Assembly (NCBI RefSeq): GCF_003473485.1
Contig: NC_053048.1
Coordinates: 29,260,755-29,324,754, forward strand
Direction: 5' to 3'
DNA from: Medicago truncatula
Taxonomy: Eukaryota > Streptophyta > Magnoliopsida > Fabales > Fabaceae
Length of the DNA: 64,000 bases
Part shown: positions 46,986-57,828 of the stretch, piece after piece
Position numbering within the stretch: position 1 is the stretch's first letter
How the letters are laid out: each line of letters opens with the position of its first letter
Notes under the pieces: generated by a model
Seen by the model: only the letters and a program-made list of their open reading frames with translations
What the model was told of the DNA's origin: nothing
Database searches by the model: none
Translations under genes and position numbers: made by a program

Positions 46986-47150
46986 AATGATATTTGAACA
47001 ACTTTTTTTAAACAACTTTTATGACAACTTTCTCTCATACAGTCATTGTACTTTTAATCTCTCTCTCTCTCTCTCACGATATTGTCCAATTAGAAGAGAG
47101 GAAAAAAGTTATCACAAAAGTTGTTTAAATTTGATTGTACAACTATCATT
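46986..47150. mobile_element. MITE, relative of the one at 23051
   Basis: The left 'aatgatatttgaacaac' and right 'ttgattgtacaactatcatt' are imperfect inverted copies, and 'ttatgacaacttt' pairs with 'aaaagttgtttaaa'. A short CT repeat is inside (about 47061-47077). No clear target duplication. Confidence 0.5.
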
Positions 47151-47188
47151 CATTTTTTTTTTATGTATCAAATATATATTAAGGGATG

Positions 47189-47321
47189 TGTTAAGAATCA
47201 ACATTAGTCAACTGTATTCAATATGCTACCAATTGTACACACAAACATATGAATATAAATAAACATTCAGTGTGTTCATATTAGACACAACCATTATACA
47301 ATCTCAACATGGTATCAATAG
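47189..47321 (+). mobile_element. Short copia-type LTR with primer-binding site
   Basis: About 121 bp running TGTTAAGAATC...TCTCAACA, followed at once by tggtatca, the common initiator tRNA-Met primer site of plant copia elements. No gag or second LTR follows, so it is a TRIM-like or truncated element. Confidence 0.5.
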
Positions 47322-48446
47322 TTTTAAGTTTCACAATTTGTTCTTATATGCCTCAAAACGGCCACTAAGCATCCCTTATCTTTGTCGCTGCACATCTTCC
47401 CTCCGGTGTGCCACTACCAATAGGTTTGTCTCACTCTTGCGACCTCTGCAGCCCAACCGCACTGCCACCCGTCGCCGCACGCACCCTCATGAACGTCCAA
47501 TAGCATGGCGCGTGAAACCTATGTGTGTGCCCACGAATTCATTTTTCAACATTTTTTAGGTCACGATCCATCATTCGCCACGATCTTCCCTCCACCAAAC
47601 ACCCCTCTGTGCAAAAAAATTCACCTTCCACATTCATGGGTGATAACGCTAACATCGATTCCTTCACTTTTACCAATGCTCCGCTCATCACGTGCGACAA
47701 ACACAATCCATATCAACACAACATAAGGTATTTATTCAGTTATTTTATGAATCTAATTTAATTTTATTATGCAAATTACTTATTTCTCCACCACCATGAT
47801 CTTCATCTTTCTCAGTAAACATCATCATCAATAAACACAAACTCTTTAAAAATTTCTCCTCCAGTTTCAACTCATCTCCTTCATCTTTTTCTTCACATTT
47901 ATGACTTCATCATCAAATAAAATCCAAATAAAGCATACCAATAACGAGCCAACAACAACAAAAAATCAATTTTTTCTGTAAAATTTCTTCAAAGTTTTTC
48001 AATTTGGTATCTCTTTTGTTAACTGTTCCAAATCAAATTTATACCAATCAAATCTAAAGCTCAAGAAAAAGTTCATGTCTAAAATGCAAATGCCCAGATC
48101 TAATACTCAAGAAAAAACTAATGTACGAAAAAAATTCTAATGTCTATTGTTGATAATGATGATGAAGCTCAACTAGGGTAACGAGGAGAAGAGTAGAAGA
48201 AGAATCAAACAACAACAACAACAAATATTTTTTAGGTTTATCTCATATTTGTTTTGTTAGCGTGGGTTTGGAAAAAGAAGAGATTTTTTAGTTTAGAAAA
48301 AGATAATAGAATAGAAGGAGGAAGAGAAAGACTAGAGAAGAGAAGACACTGACAGAAGGTTTTTTTTTTTTTTTAATCTTTTATTTTTTGTTTTAAAAAA
48401 TAATGTCACATGCCACGTATGAAAAGTCAAATTAGCACGTCGTGTT
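47322..48446. other. No gene seen
   Basis: A moderately C-rich start (47.39-47.52 kb, possible leader of the preceding element) is followed by AT-rich DNA with CAA repeats. Overlapping short open frames have no domain or codon pattern. Confidence 0.5.
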
Positions 48447-48531
48447 CCTGTGAGCTTAATCCATTTGGCAAAAACAATGCAAAATATATGTAAAGTCTGG
48501 AGTTTAAACTCTAGACACCACGAAAAAAAAA
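48447..48531 (+). mobile_element. Decayed tRNA-derived SINE
   Basis: 'cctgtgagcttaatccattt' matches the head of the SINE at 3.98 kb. Box B is degraded (ggagtttaaactc), and a short A-tail ends it. Confidence 0.6.
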
Positions 48532-48889
48532 CAGCAGTCATGTAAGTAATTTTATACAGTCATATCCAAATCAGCGCGTCACTTTATCCATTTTGCATAG
48601 TCAGCTAGTCTAATGTACAGAAAATAAAAAAAAATCTTCAAATTACAAACTAAAATCCTTATTGTTAACCATGAAAATTCAAATTTTTCCTAAAAAAAAA
48701 AAACCATAAAAATTCACATTTTAATCCTTTTGTCATTTGACTTCACCCAAAAAAAAATTAAAAGTTTTCAGGCAAACACTTACGTTTCCAGACTCCAAAA
48801 AATAGAAAAATTATATGAACCCGGTGGCGATCTTTCTGCTCACCGCGAAACTCAGACTCAACCAGGCGACGTCGACGGCGACAAACACG

Positions 48890-49035
48890 GATGCTTCACA
48901 ATGATAGGCAATGTAGAGGTGTATTGGTGCCGCTCAGATTGAGCATTCTGCAATTTTGACGCCATTCAAAGATAATTGCAAACCATACTCAAATCATCAA
49001 CAACCTTTCCTTGCCATAACCAGGGCTTCAAGAAT
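48890..49035 (+). repeat. Low-copy segment shared with 12.93-13.08 kb
   Basis: Shares 'attggtgccgctcagattga' and 'aacaacctttccttgccata' with the first copy. Both lie on the 3' side of a kinase. Origin unknown. Confidence 0.6.
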
Positions 49036-49374
49036 TTTACGTATTCAAAGCTTCAAAGGCAATTTGGATTCTAATGGGATATTCAGAACTTCCCACCAAT
49101 GCAAAACTTTATGTGGTATAGCAAAACTTTATGCAAAACTTTATATTCAGAGAGAGAGAAAGAGAAGGTTGTTTTACTGCATTTGAAGATAGAGTATATG
49201 CAAAATCAGAACCAAAAAGTTTAATGAGTAAAAGCTTTCATGTATCTATTAAAATACTTAAACATGATTTCACTTTTCAGATAACAAACTCTCTTTAATC
49301 CATTTTACCAAAATCTAACACATTACAAAATCAAAATGCACCAATTAAGCATCAATTTCACGTACGTTTTAAAA

Positions 49375-51366
49375 TCAACGACCACCAGAGAGAACGGATT
49401 CAGCAATAGACACAGAAGTATACGGCATTGTCTTGTCCTCAACACATTCTTGGTACCCAAAAGTTAAACCAAAAGTAGATAAACTAAGCGAAGACAAATC
49501 TGGAAAGGGTATATCCGTCTCCAAATACTGCACAACTTGCCTCATACTTGGTCTAGCCAAAGGCTCTGAATGAGAACACAACAATCCAAGTTTCAACACC
49601 AACTCCACCTCTTCAGACACATAATCTGTCCCCAAATTTACATCTTTTGCCTCAAGAATATCACCTCTTTTCCAACACTCAAACACACAATCAACTAGAA
49701 TTAGACTCTCATATTCTCCTACACGACCTATAGGCCTCCTACCACAAACAACCTCAAGAAGAAATGCACCAAAAGAAAACACATCAGAAAATTTAGTAGC
49801 CTTACCTGTTCTAATATGTTCAGGAGCACGATAACCAATAGTTCCAGCCAAATGAGTCGTGTGAGGATCGGCACCGTGATCATACAACCTTGAAAGACCA
49901 AAATCTCCCAATCTAGCATTAAATTCAGAATCTAACAACACATTACTAGCTTTTATGTCTCTATGGATAACAACTTTCTCCCATTCTTCATGAAGATAAA
50001 CCAAACCTGAAGCAACACCTTTGATGATTCTAAATCTTTGAATCCAATTCAACCTCACTTTTGGTTCGTTGTATAAATAGTTGTCTAAACTTCCATTCGG
50101 CATGTAATCATAAACCAAAAGTAACTCCCTTTTTCGCCTGCAATAGCCATGAAGTTGAACAAGATTCCTGTGTCGAAGACGACCGATACTGACAATTTCC
50201 GACACAAATTCCCTCATCCCTTGTTTTGATTCATTAGACACCCTTTTCACAGCAACCTCAAGTTTGGAACTTGGTATCACACCTTTGTAGACTCTACCAA
50301 ATCCACCAACTCCCAGTAGCCCCTTTTCCCTGAAACCCTTCGTGGCAGAGTATAGATCTTTGAACTTAAATCTATGTGGGCCATATTCATGTTCCCAATC
50401 TTCAAGAACCTCAGCAAACTTCTTCAATTTGATATAATACATAACCCCTAAAGTTATGATGAATACCAAACTTAGCAATATCAAAGGCAACCGAACAGTT
50501 AAAAATTTGGACTTTTTTTTCTCAGCAAATACTCTTTCTCCAGGAAGGTCAGAGATTTCAAGGTTTTGAGATTGGCCATTAACCATAAAACTCCAACCAT
50601 GAATATAATGAGAAGCTGCAATGAACCCTGTTGAAGATGAGAATCCAACATACATTCTATTGTTGAGAATTGGGGAAAGATCTTTGGTCAATGATAACGT
50701 CGGTTGTGTTGGTTTATGACTAAAACCAACACTATATGGAGCTAAGGTAACATCAATCTTTTTCTTCACTCTATCATATTCAATCCATACTTGCATAGGA
50801 TATCCACTGGAGAGGGATAAATCCCTGAATCGATTATATTCATCGTAATATCCTGCAGGAGTTGAATTAGCTGATTTCAAATCATTGATATCAATACCAA
50901 CATGGTTATCATTGATATCATCAAACTCACTACTTAGAAGAGTATCAAGTTCAACACCAAAAACATGGTTGCCACCGTTTCCAATGTTGGATTGGTTAAA
51001 GAGACCAAGGTATTGACTTGGTAGTGAATTTGGTAGCCCTTTTGTAGGAGAAATAACGAAAACAATTCCATGGCCACTAAGAGTTGGATATGAAGATTTT
51101 ATGGAAAATACAAAAGTAGTTGAGAAAGAAGAAACACTTCCGCTGGAAGTGTTTTTGAAAACTATAGGATTTGGATAGAAAGCTTGTCCTTTTTCTTGTT
51201 TTGTATCATTGGTGAGTCTTAGTAAGCCAGTTGAGGCTAACTCAGCGGTACCATCAAGATATAAATTTGATGATTGGAATCCATTATATTTATAGATGAA
51301 ACTGTTGTCTATACTTGCTACCAATGTAACATGAAAAAACAACATGAACACAAGTTTGATGAACAT
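49375..51366 (-). CDS. L-type lectin receptor kinase (copy 6)
   Basis: 663 residues, single exon. Signal peptide about 1-18 (MFIKLVFMLFFHVTLVAS); lectin domain about 22-272 with a two-residue insertion (FIYKYNGF); DNHVGIDIND present; membrane helix about 292-312; kinase with Lys374, HRD 468-470 and DFG 488-490. After the activation loop it has GTIGYRAPEH where the sisters have GYLAPEH. The gene is a mosaic: the lectin front shares LLSSEFDD with copy 2, while 320 bp over the lectin end and membrane helix show no difference to copy 5. Full length and probably functional. Confidence 0.93.
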   Translation of the reverse strand: MFIKLVFMLFFHVTLVASIDNSFIYKYNGFQSSNLYLDGTAELASTGLLRLTNDTKQEKGQAFYPNPIVFKNTSSGSVSSFSTTFVFSIKSSYPTLSGHGIVFVISPTKGLPNSLPSQYLGLFNQSNIGNGGNHVFGVELDTLLSSEFDDINDNHVGIDINDLKSANSTPAGYYDEYNRFRDLSLSSGYPMQVWIEYDRVKKKIDVTLAPYSVGFSHKPTQPTLSLTKDLSPILNNRMYVGFSSSTGFIAASHYIHGWSFMVNGQSQNLEISDLPGERVFAEKKKSKFLTVRLPLILLSLVFIITLGVMYYIKLKKFAEVLEDWEHEYGPHRFKFKDLYSATKGFREKGLLGVGGFGRVYKGVIPSSKLEVAVKRVSNESKQGMREFVSEIVSIGRLRHRNLVQLHGYCRRKRELLLVYDYMPNGSLDNYLYNEPKVRLNWIQRFRIIKGVASGLVYLHEEWEKVVIHRDIKASNVLLDSEFNARLGDFGLSRLYDHGADPHTTHLAGTIGYRAPEHIRTGKATKFSDVFSFGAFLLEVVCGRRPIGRVGEYESLILVDCVFECWKRGDILEAKDVNLGTDYVSEEVELVLKLGLLCSHSEPLARPSMRQVVQYLETDIPFPDLSSLSLSTFGLTFGYQECVEDKTMPYTSVSIAESVLSGGR

Positions 51367-51417
51367 GATTATAGTTTGTGAATAAATGATGCTTCTGTAG
51401 TTCTGTTTGGTGTTTAT

Positions 51418-51425
51418 TATTTATA
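51418..51425 (-). promoter_or_regulatory. TATA box of kinase copy 6
   Basis: TATAAATA on the - strand, about 52 bp upstream of the ATG. Confidence 0.7.
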
Positions 51426-51735
51426 AGATTTTGTGGTAAGTGAAAGAAAAATTTCATGTCTAATTTGGGTCCTACTAAGAAATGTCCTGGAACCTAGCTA
51501 CGAATTATTTCTGAAAGAAACATTTCATGACCAGGTTACTAAATTTGCCTTTATCATCTGAGTCCAACTAAGAAATGTCTCATTTAGTTTAGTAAAAATG
51601 AATGTGTCACACATTTGAACCACATTTTTTTTTTTCCAACTGTAGAAGCGGATGAACGTTTTTCAATATTTACATATTTTAAATGTTTGATGCAAAAATG
51701 AATATATGAAATTAAAACATCAATGTTTTCTAATT

Positions 51736-51833
51736 TCTTCTGTACCATTGGTGAGTTTTAGTCTGCTAGTTGAGTTTAACAAGATAAAACAACATGAACA
51801 CAAGTCCAAGGAACATGATTATTGGTTGTGAAT
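51736..51833 (-). pseudogene. Roughly 100-bp remnant of a kinase 5' end
   Basis: 'ctgtaccattggtgagtttt' matches the codons for the lectin motif around LTNDT, and 'aacatgaacacaag' plus 'ggaacatgatta' match the start codon region. The stretch between is deleted. Promoter-like sequence, including tatttata near 51997-52004, follows beyond a small insertion. It is an eighth kinase copy reduced to its 5' edge. Confidence 0.75.
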
Positions 51834-51957
51834 ATTGGGAAAAACCCATGCCCTACATCGGATAGATAAGACTCTTGGTAAGAGTTTATATAGAGGAGAC
51901 AATCCTCACCTTATTGAACCTGTTTTGTAAGGTAGAGTTAGGCCCCCAATTTCATTA
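51834..51957 (+). mobile_element. Small insertion with a USE-TATA-like arrangement
   Basis: It interrupts the remnant promoter, is flanked by gtgaat on both sides (51828-51833 and 51958-51963), and starts attggg and ends near cccaat. Inside, ccctacatcgg (51851-51861) is one base from the plant snRNA upstream element consensus (RTCCCACATCG). A TATA motif (tttatata, 51885-51892) begins 23 nt later, a spacing of the pol III type. No recognisable snRNA follows. It may be a TRIM- or SINE-like element. Confidence 0.5.
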
Positions 51958-52499
51958 GTGAATAATAATTCTTATGCAGTTATGTTCAGTGTTTATTATT
52001 TATAAGATTTTGTCCAAAGTGAAGAAAAAATTGCAAGTCTTATTTGGGTCCTACTAAGAAATGTCCTGGAACCTAACTTAGCTATGAATTATCACCAAAA
52101 GAAACATCAAATGGTTACTAATATTGCGTATCTCATTTGGGTCCTACTAAGAAATGTCTCATTTAGTTTAGTAAAAATGAATTTTTGTGTAACTCATTTG
52201 GGACCATTTGAATAGTTGTGCACATTTGAACCACCATATTTTTTCCCAAGTGCACATTTTCAATGTTTACGTATTGAATGTTTGATGCTAAATTGAATAT
52301 GTGAAATTAAAACATCAATGTCGTCTAATTTCTTCAAATAAGCGTAGTTTTTTTCTTCTTAATTTCACACTTGAATGTGTGGAGTTGACTGTTTACTATT
52401 GACTTATCTAAGTCTATGATTTGCTTGGTTGCTAAGAAAATGATGAAAGAATACGTGGTGGAAGGGTGGATAAAGATAATATTGGTTTTGAATCAAAAT

Positions 52500-52860
52500 T
52501 TCATATTTTTCTTCATGGAAAAATCATAGGCCATTTCAAGTCAGCCTGTTCCGTCGGTCATATGTGCTGGCAAGTTGCCCGGAGATGGAGGTAAATCAGG
52601 AGGCAATTTACTCGGGATTGACAGCTATAAAATACAGTTTTTGACATATTTGTTGAATGTTGAGCAATCTTTCTACTCTAAAAGAGAGAATTTTTAAGGA
52701 ATTTAGAGGTTTAGAGTAACCTTAATAACATAAATTTGTTCTCCAAAAACATTACTGTCTTTTCAATTTTCTGGTTCTTCTTCATTTCTTCTCCACCACT
52801 TTATCATAGTTTCTGTTTTTCTTACCCTCGTTATGGTGTTATTATGGGGCTTTTTCACAC
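52500..52860 (+). repeat. Shared spacer block of the array
   Basis: Matches 16.8 kb at first, then continues into 'gaatttttaaggaatttag' and 'ggttcttcttcatttcttct', which are reversed at 17.12-17.23 kb. It leads straight into the TPR exon 11 copy. Confidence 0.65.
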
Positions 52861-53048
52861 ATGCCCACATCACCTAAAATGAGCTTACCATATTTTCTAC
52901 AATGGGAGTTATCTCAACTTTTTCTCTACTGTTTATTTAAGTCAGGGTTAAAAACTATGTAATGGACTAATTGTAAAATCTAACTTTCTTTTTTAGGTGC
53001 TGCACTATATGTAAAGAGAAGTGACATATTGGCTCTCGCTATAGGTAT
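52861..53048 (+). pseudogene. Copy of TPR exon 11 with flanking introns
   Basis: The block 'cacctaaaatgagcttacc' to 'taactttcttttttag' matches 18.09-18.21 kb and ends in a splice acceptor. The exon copy 52997-53044 matches 18212-18259 closely, with the same three-codon loss. The donor GT follows, but after 'gtatgatgaa' the sequence jumps into the lectin gene. Confidence 0.8.
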
Positions 53049-53478
53049 GATGAACACCAAAAACATGGTTGCTACTATTTCCATTGTTGGAATTGTTAAA
53101 GAGACCAAGGTATTGACCTGGTAGTGAATTTGGTTGCCCTTTTGTAGGTGAAAGTTGAAACAACAAAACAATCCCGTGGCCACTAAGAGTTAGTTCTGGA
53201 TCTGGAGATTTTATGGCAAATAAAAAAGTAGTTGAGAAAGAAGACACACTTTCACTAGAAGTGTTTTTGAAAACTATTGGTTTTGGATATAAAGCATGAC
53301 CTTTGTATTGTTTTGTATCATTGGTGAGTCTTGGTAAGCCACCTGAGGTTAACTCAGCAATACCATCAAGATACAAATGAAATGATTGGAATCCTCTATT
53401 ATTATAGATGAAACTGTTGTCTTCACTTGCTACCAATGTAACAAGAAAAAACAACATAAACACAAGCTTGAGGAACAT
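53049..53478 (-). pseudogene. Kinase copy 7, N-terminal fragment
   Basis: Keeps the start codon, signal peptide (MFLKLVFMLFFLVTLVAS) and about 140 residues of lectin domain to NHVFGV, then is fused to the exon 11 copy. It has extra residues against the sisters (NNRGF, LLFQLSPTKG). The rest of the lectin domain, the membrane helix and the kinase are gone. The open frame would end about 12 codons into the TPR-derived DNA, giving a short secreted lectin-like protein of 157 residues if expressed; whether it is made is unknown. The promoter is retained. Confidence 0.88.
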
Positions 53479-53532
53479 GATTATTGTTTGTGAATGAACA
53501 ATGCTTCTGTAGTTCTGCTGTTCAATGTTTAT

Positions 53533-53540
53533 TATTTATA
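53533..53540 (-). promoter_or_regulatory. TATA box of kinase copy 7
   Basis: TATAAATA on the - strand, about 55 bp upstream of the ATG, so the truncated gene could still be transcribed. Confidence 0.65.
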
Positions 53541-54567
53541 AGATTTTGTGCCAAGTGAAGATGAAAATACCAATCTAATTTGGGTCCTACTAAGAAATGT
53601 CCTGGAACCTAACTCAGCTACGAATTATTACTAAATAAAAGAAACATCAAATGGTTACTAAAATTGCCTTTATCATCTTGAGTCATACTAAGAAACGTCT
53701 CATTTAGTTTAGTGAAAAATGAATGTGTTACACATTTGAACCACAAATTTTCTTTCCAACTGTAGTAGTGGGTAAATGTTTTTTCAATTTTTACATATTA
53801 AGTGTTTGATGCTAAATTGAATATGTGAAATCAAAACATCTATGTCGTTTATAGTTTTTTATTTTTAATTTCACACTTGAATGTGTGGACTTGACCAGTT
53901 ACTATTGATTATGCTGCAAATCAATGTGTGGAATTGGCCGGTTACCATTGATTATGCTGCAAATAAAATGATGAATGAATACGTTGTGGAAAGATAAAAA
54001 GATGGGAATCGCTATATAGTGCGAAAAATACAACTACGACTTGAAATAACTGATACTAGTAGAGTGACCCGTGCCAAGCACGGGAAATAAAAACCTTTTT
54101 TTTTTATCAAATGTATAGATGTTATCTTAAAGTTATATAAGTATGGTTATAATTTAAATTTGATATGGAAAAAAGTATCATCTTAATTTTGTTAATTTTG
54201 TATATATTTAAAAATATCTAAACATTGCACATAACGACTAAAGTATTTGGATTTATATTTATACTAATTATTTGTAGTATAAGATGTAATCATTGTTAAA
54301 CTTAGCATATGTAATATTTTTGCAAAAATACGCGGACGTACTGTATATTATTATTTGTTGACATAATGTATTATATTAATCATAAAAACTAAAAAAATTG
54401 TATTTTTTTTTATATAATAGTCAGTGTCAAATGTATACACCTAGTCTGTGAATACAAATGTTAAATTTTTTACTGGTGTGTATAAATATAGTTTGGGCTA
54501 CAGAAACTCCGATTGTTATTTGTTTTTATTTTTTACAAAACCAATGGTCTAATGTAAATATTGTATT

Positions 54568-55674
54568 TTAGGGTAACAACGAATTTTCACCCGATCGACA
54601 AACAGAATCAGAACTTAAATACTCTTTCTCTTCACCTGGAATCAGTGACATCATATATTCGTTAACTTGCTCAACAGAATCAAGCGTTGGTGCGAGTATT
54701 CCCCTTTCTTGGAAAAATAGCAGGTCACCAAGGTTATCATTTAAATCGAGATACACAATGTCTATAAGTGACATCAACAGATTTGTTGTGTCTGATATGA
54801 GCAAATCTTCACGAATTTCTACCTTCATTTCACCATCTCATCCGAAGCGTCGTTGCCTTCTCTAATTAAGAGTATCCACTTGCCAAAATTAGCAATTTAT
54901 TCCTGCTCTACAGGTACCAAAGATGCACCCAATCCCATATTAACAGTAAGCCTCAACACATTACAATAAGCTCATATCTTTGATGAACTGATTGAGGCAT
55001 CAACAATATCATGCCTCGTTCCTTTTCGGATGACATGCAATATCTGCATGAAATCACCACCTAAAACTTTTGTCTTTCCACCAAAAGGTCTAAACTCGTT
55101 TAGGGGATCATTCTTGGACATGATATCACGCATTGATCGATCAACTGCCTCAAAACACCATCGGTGCATCATTGGAGCCTCATCCCAAATTATCAACTTT
55201 GCTACATGCACCAGGTCTTCCCTAGGACTATCCTTTTCAATCGTAAGCGATGATGCCTCATTAATCTCAATAGGGACTGTCAGCGTCGAGTGCGCGGTTC
55301 TTCCACCTAGTAAGAGAAGAGCCAATGGGCAATGTTTTCCCCTTCGATCTAATAGCAGCCGACAATGTTTTCCATATAATTTTTTTTCGAGGACCACTGT
55401 AACCATATAAGAAAAAGAAACCACCGTCGTCAGAACCAACGGACTCCATGATCTTGTCATACACACATCTTTGTTCATTAATCAGCATTAGTAACATATC
55501 AGCGTGTGTCTTTTTCAGTTCATCTTTGTTGTAATTTAGCTCATCAATGATAAGCTTGTTTGTGAAAGTTAGCATATCTGTTGCGTTTAGCCTGGGCATA
55601 GATTTTAAGTCAGTAATCGACCGTCCGTTTTCCTGAAGCAGCATTTCAATTTCAATCAAACACAGGTTCTTCAA
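54568..55674 (-). pseudogene. Helitron PIF1-type helicase remnants
   Basis: Three pieces on the - strand run in protein order. 55674-55267 holds the start of the helicase, with a degraded Walker A (FLYGYSGPRKK where GTGKT is expected). 55478-54972 holds LIIWDEAPMMHR (Walker B region) and PFGGKTKVLGGDFMQIL. 54828-54568 holds the C-terminal motifs (ILAPTLDSVEQVNEYMMSLI and KEYLSSDS). Frame changes between the pieces and the altered Walker A show it is inactive. The Rep domain is not seen. Confidence 0.85.
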
Positions 55675-55979
55675 GTCAACGTCACCGATACGTAGATCTG
55701 CATATTAAATGTAAAGTCACAAAATTAATATTAACACCTTTGCATGCATATGTGTGCACGTTGAAGAGAAAGAAAAAATATTAGCTTTATATGAGAGTCC
55801 TTTATATTTAAACATATCAGCCTAAAAAATATGGAAAATGTTGAATGGTGTCGTAGAGTTAGTAACTCTTAGTTTGTTCTTTACTATGTCCTAAAAAAAG
55901 TACCTCTTAACTCCTTAAACTACACTAATAAGCCTTTATTATATCCTAAAATACACACCCCTCGAAAACAACCTTGTCA

Positions 55980-57264
55980 TCAAGGTTGGAATGTGCTAAA
56001 TTTCTTAATGCGTAATAGTCTTCAAATGTATCACCCTTATCCCTATTTTTTATTAGTGAAGTACTATTTTGATTCTCACTTTAATTTGAAGTCTTTGGTT
56101 CCACCAAGATTCTTTACTCCTAGCTAAGTCCAAAACCTATTAATTCTTTTAGTGTCTCTTTTGCTACTTTTCTAATCTCATATGTCATCTTGTTCCACGT
56201 ATCATTTTCGCTTATATGTAACTTCACACAATCTTCCTTCAAAATCTTTTGTAGGAAAACACTTTGGTTTTGATCCTTTAAATGTCACCACTTGATCTTT
56301 GTATCTCAATCATGGCCTCTCATCTCCGCTCTTATCTTAAACCTTACATCAATAACCAATATTATATGTTGGATAGTTAAACTCTCTCCTTGTAAAACTT
56401 TAAATTCAAACAAATATTTCTGTCATAATTCCAAATAAGAAATAAATCTATTTGAGAACATGAAATCCCACTCTTGTATGTAATAAATTTCCTTTTTATT
56501 TTCCTAAAGTAAGATTTAAAGACTACAAAAATCTAGGATGGATTTACCCTATGCTTTTATGTCCTCACGGCCATACCCTCGTTCACGCCTTTAAAACTTA
56601 TCAAACACTCCTTACATGCCCATTTAGGTCCCCTCCTAGAAAAATATTTTCTCCTTCTGGTATATCTTGAATTAAACCTTTCAAATCCTTCCAAAATTTA
56701 ACTTTAGAATATTCTTCCAAACCTACCTAAGGTGCGTAAACACTCATAACATCAAAGATGTCTTATTTCCTTTTAAAAAAATAAAAAAATAAAGATGTCT
56801 TATTAAACTAAAAATTTGTGGGATACAATCAAATCTCACATCCTCTTTACATCCACAATATCCTTTTTCAATTCCTTATCCACAATAATGCCTACACCAT
56901 TTCTCGATCTAACTTTTCCAATTTATCAATGCTTAGATCTTGAACTATCTAATTCTTTTGTCTTTTCACCTACCCACATAGTTTCTTGTTGGCACATAAA
57001 ATTAATTTTCATTTTAGTGATAGCATCAACTGTTTCCAATTTATTCCATGTTCTAAAACGGGTCATACTCTCATTAACTAACTTCTTTACCCACACTCGT
57101 TCACAAAGATGTGGAGACCCTTGCTTATTTTTTACTGCATTCAGGCAGTGATATATCCATCCTTGCTCATTTAACATTGTATGTGAGCTATACAATGTGT
57201 TTCTTCTACGCATTGACCCAGTGTTCACACTATTATATACTCGGTCCATGTCATAGAGATTCAA
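55980..57264 (-). pseudogene. RTE-like LINE, endonuclease and linker remnant
   Basis: The endonuclease start is at 57264-56926 (MTRFRTWNKLETVDAITK, KINFMCQQETMWVGEK, the usual WN...QET pattern). Further along on the same strand, translations in shifting frames give WWHLKDQNQSVF and WNKMTYEIRKVAKETLKE, the region between endonuclease and reverse transcriptase in plant RTE-type LINEs. Many stops and shifts. No reverse transcriptase was recognised beyond. Confidence 0.7.
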
Positions 57265-57329
57265 AGTGTTTCAATTAAATTCAAGTGTTCCAATTTTAAT
57301 TAAATTCCACCTCTGATCAATGATAGTTA

Positions 57330-57828
57330 ATTATGTACTGGAATGTCAGTGGTGTTGGTAACTCGGACACCAAAGTGGCCTTGAAAAATCTTTATGTATC
57401 TCATAAACATGACTTTATTTTCTTGGTTGAACCTATGATTAGTTTCTCGCTTGTTCCTTCTTGGTATTGGCATGATATTGGAGCTACTAAGAGTTGTCTG
57501 AATGATAGAGGTCATATCTCTGATCAATGCATTGCTATTGAAGTCCATCAGAATTTCAGCAAGATATTTATGCGGACCGGTGTGGTTTACCTCAGTTTAG
57601 ATTTCCGTAGGAGGCTGTGATTTTGGCTCTTTTTCTCTTTTGTATGTTTTTTTTGTTGGTTTTCTGTTTTTTTTAGGGTTTTGGCCTAGTCCCCCTCTTG
57701 TAATTTCCCCCCTTTTTTTTAATAAAATTTGAGATTGGCGGTATAGGATGGGAGTTCATCGGGTGTCAACCTAGTTGGGATGTCGTTGATGCATGTCCTC
57801 TCTCCTGATTTACCTAAAAAAAATTGTA
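57330..57828 (+). pseudogene. L1-type LINE with internal deletion
   Basis: The first 290 bp encode an endonuclease start (YWNVSGVGNSDTKVALKNL; LVEPMISFSLVPSWYW), and then the frame runs straight into a 3' UTR with T-rich runs, 'gcggtataggatgggagttc' and 'gtcaacctagttgggatgtc'. Most of ORF2 is deleted. The 3' UTR matches the reversed copy at 60.3 kb. Confidence 0.7.

Noticed and set aside
47272..47761. Three overlapping frames (about 73-95 codons) after the short LTR
   Set aside because: They overlap each other in different frames and have no domain or homologue I recognise; probably untranslated leader of a lost element.
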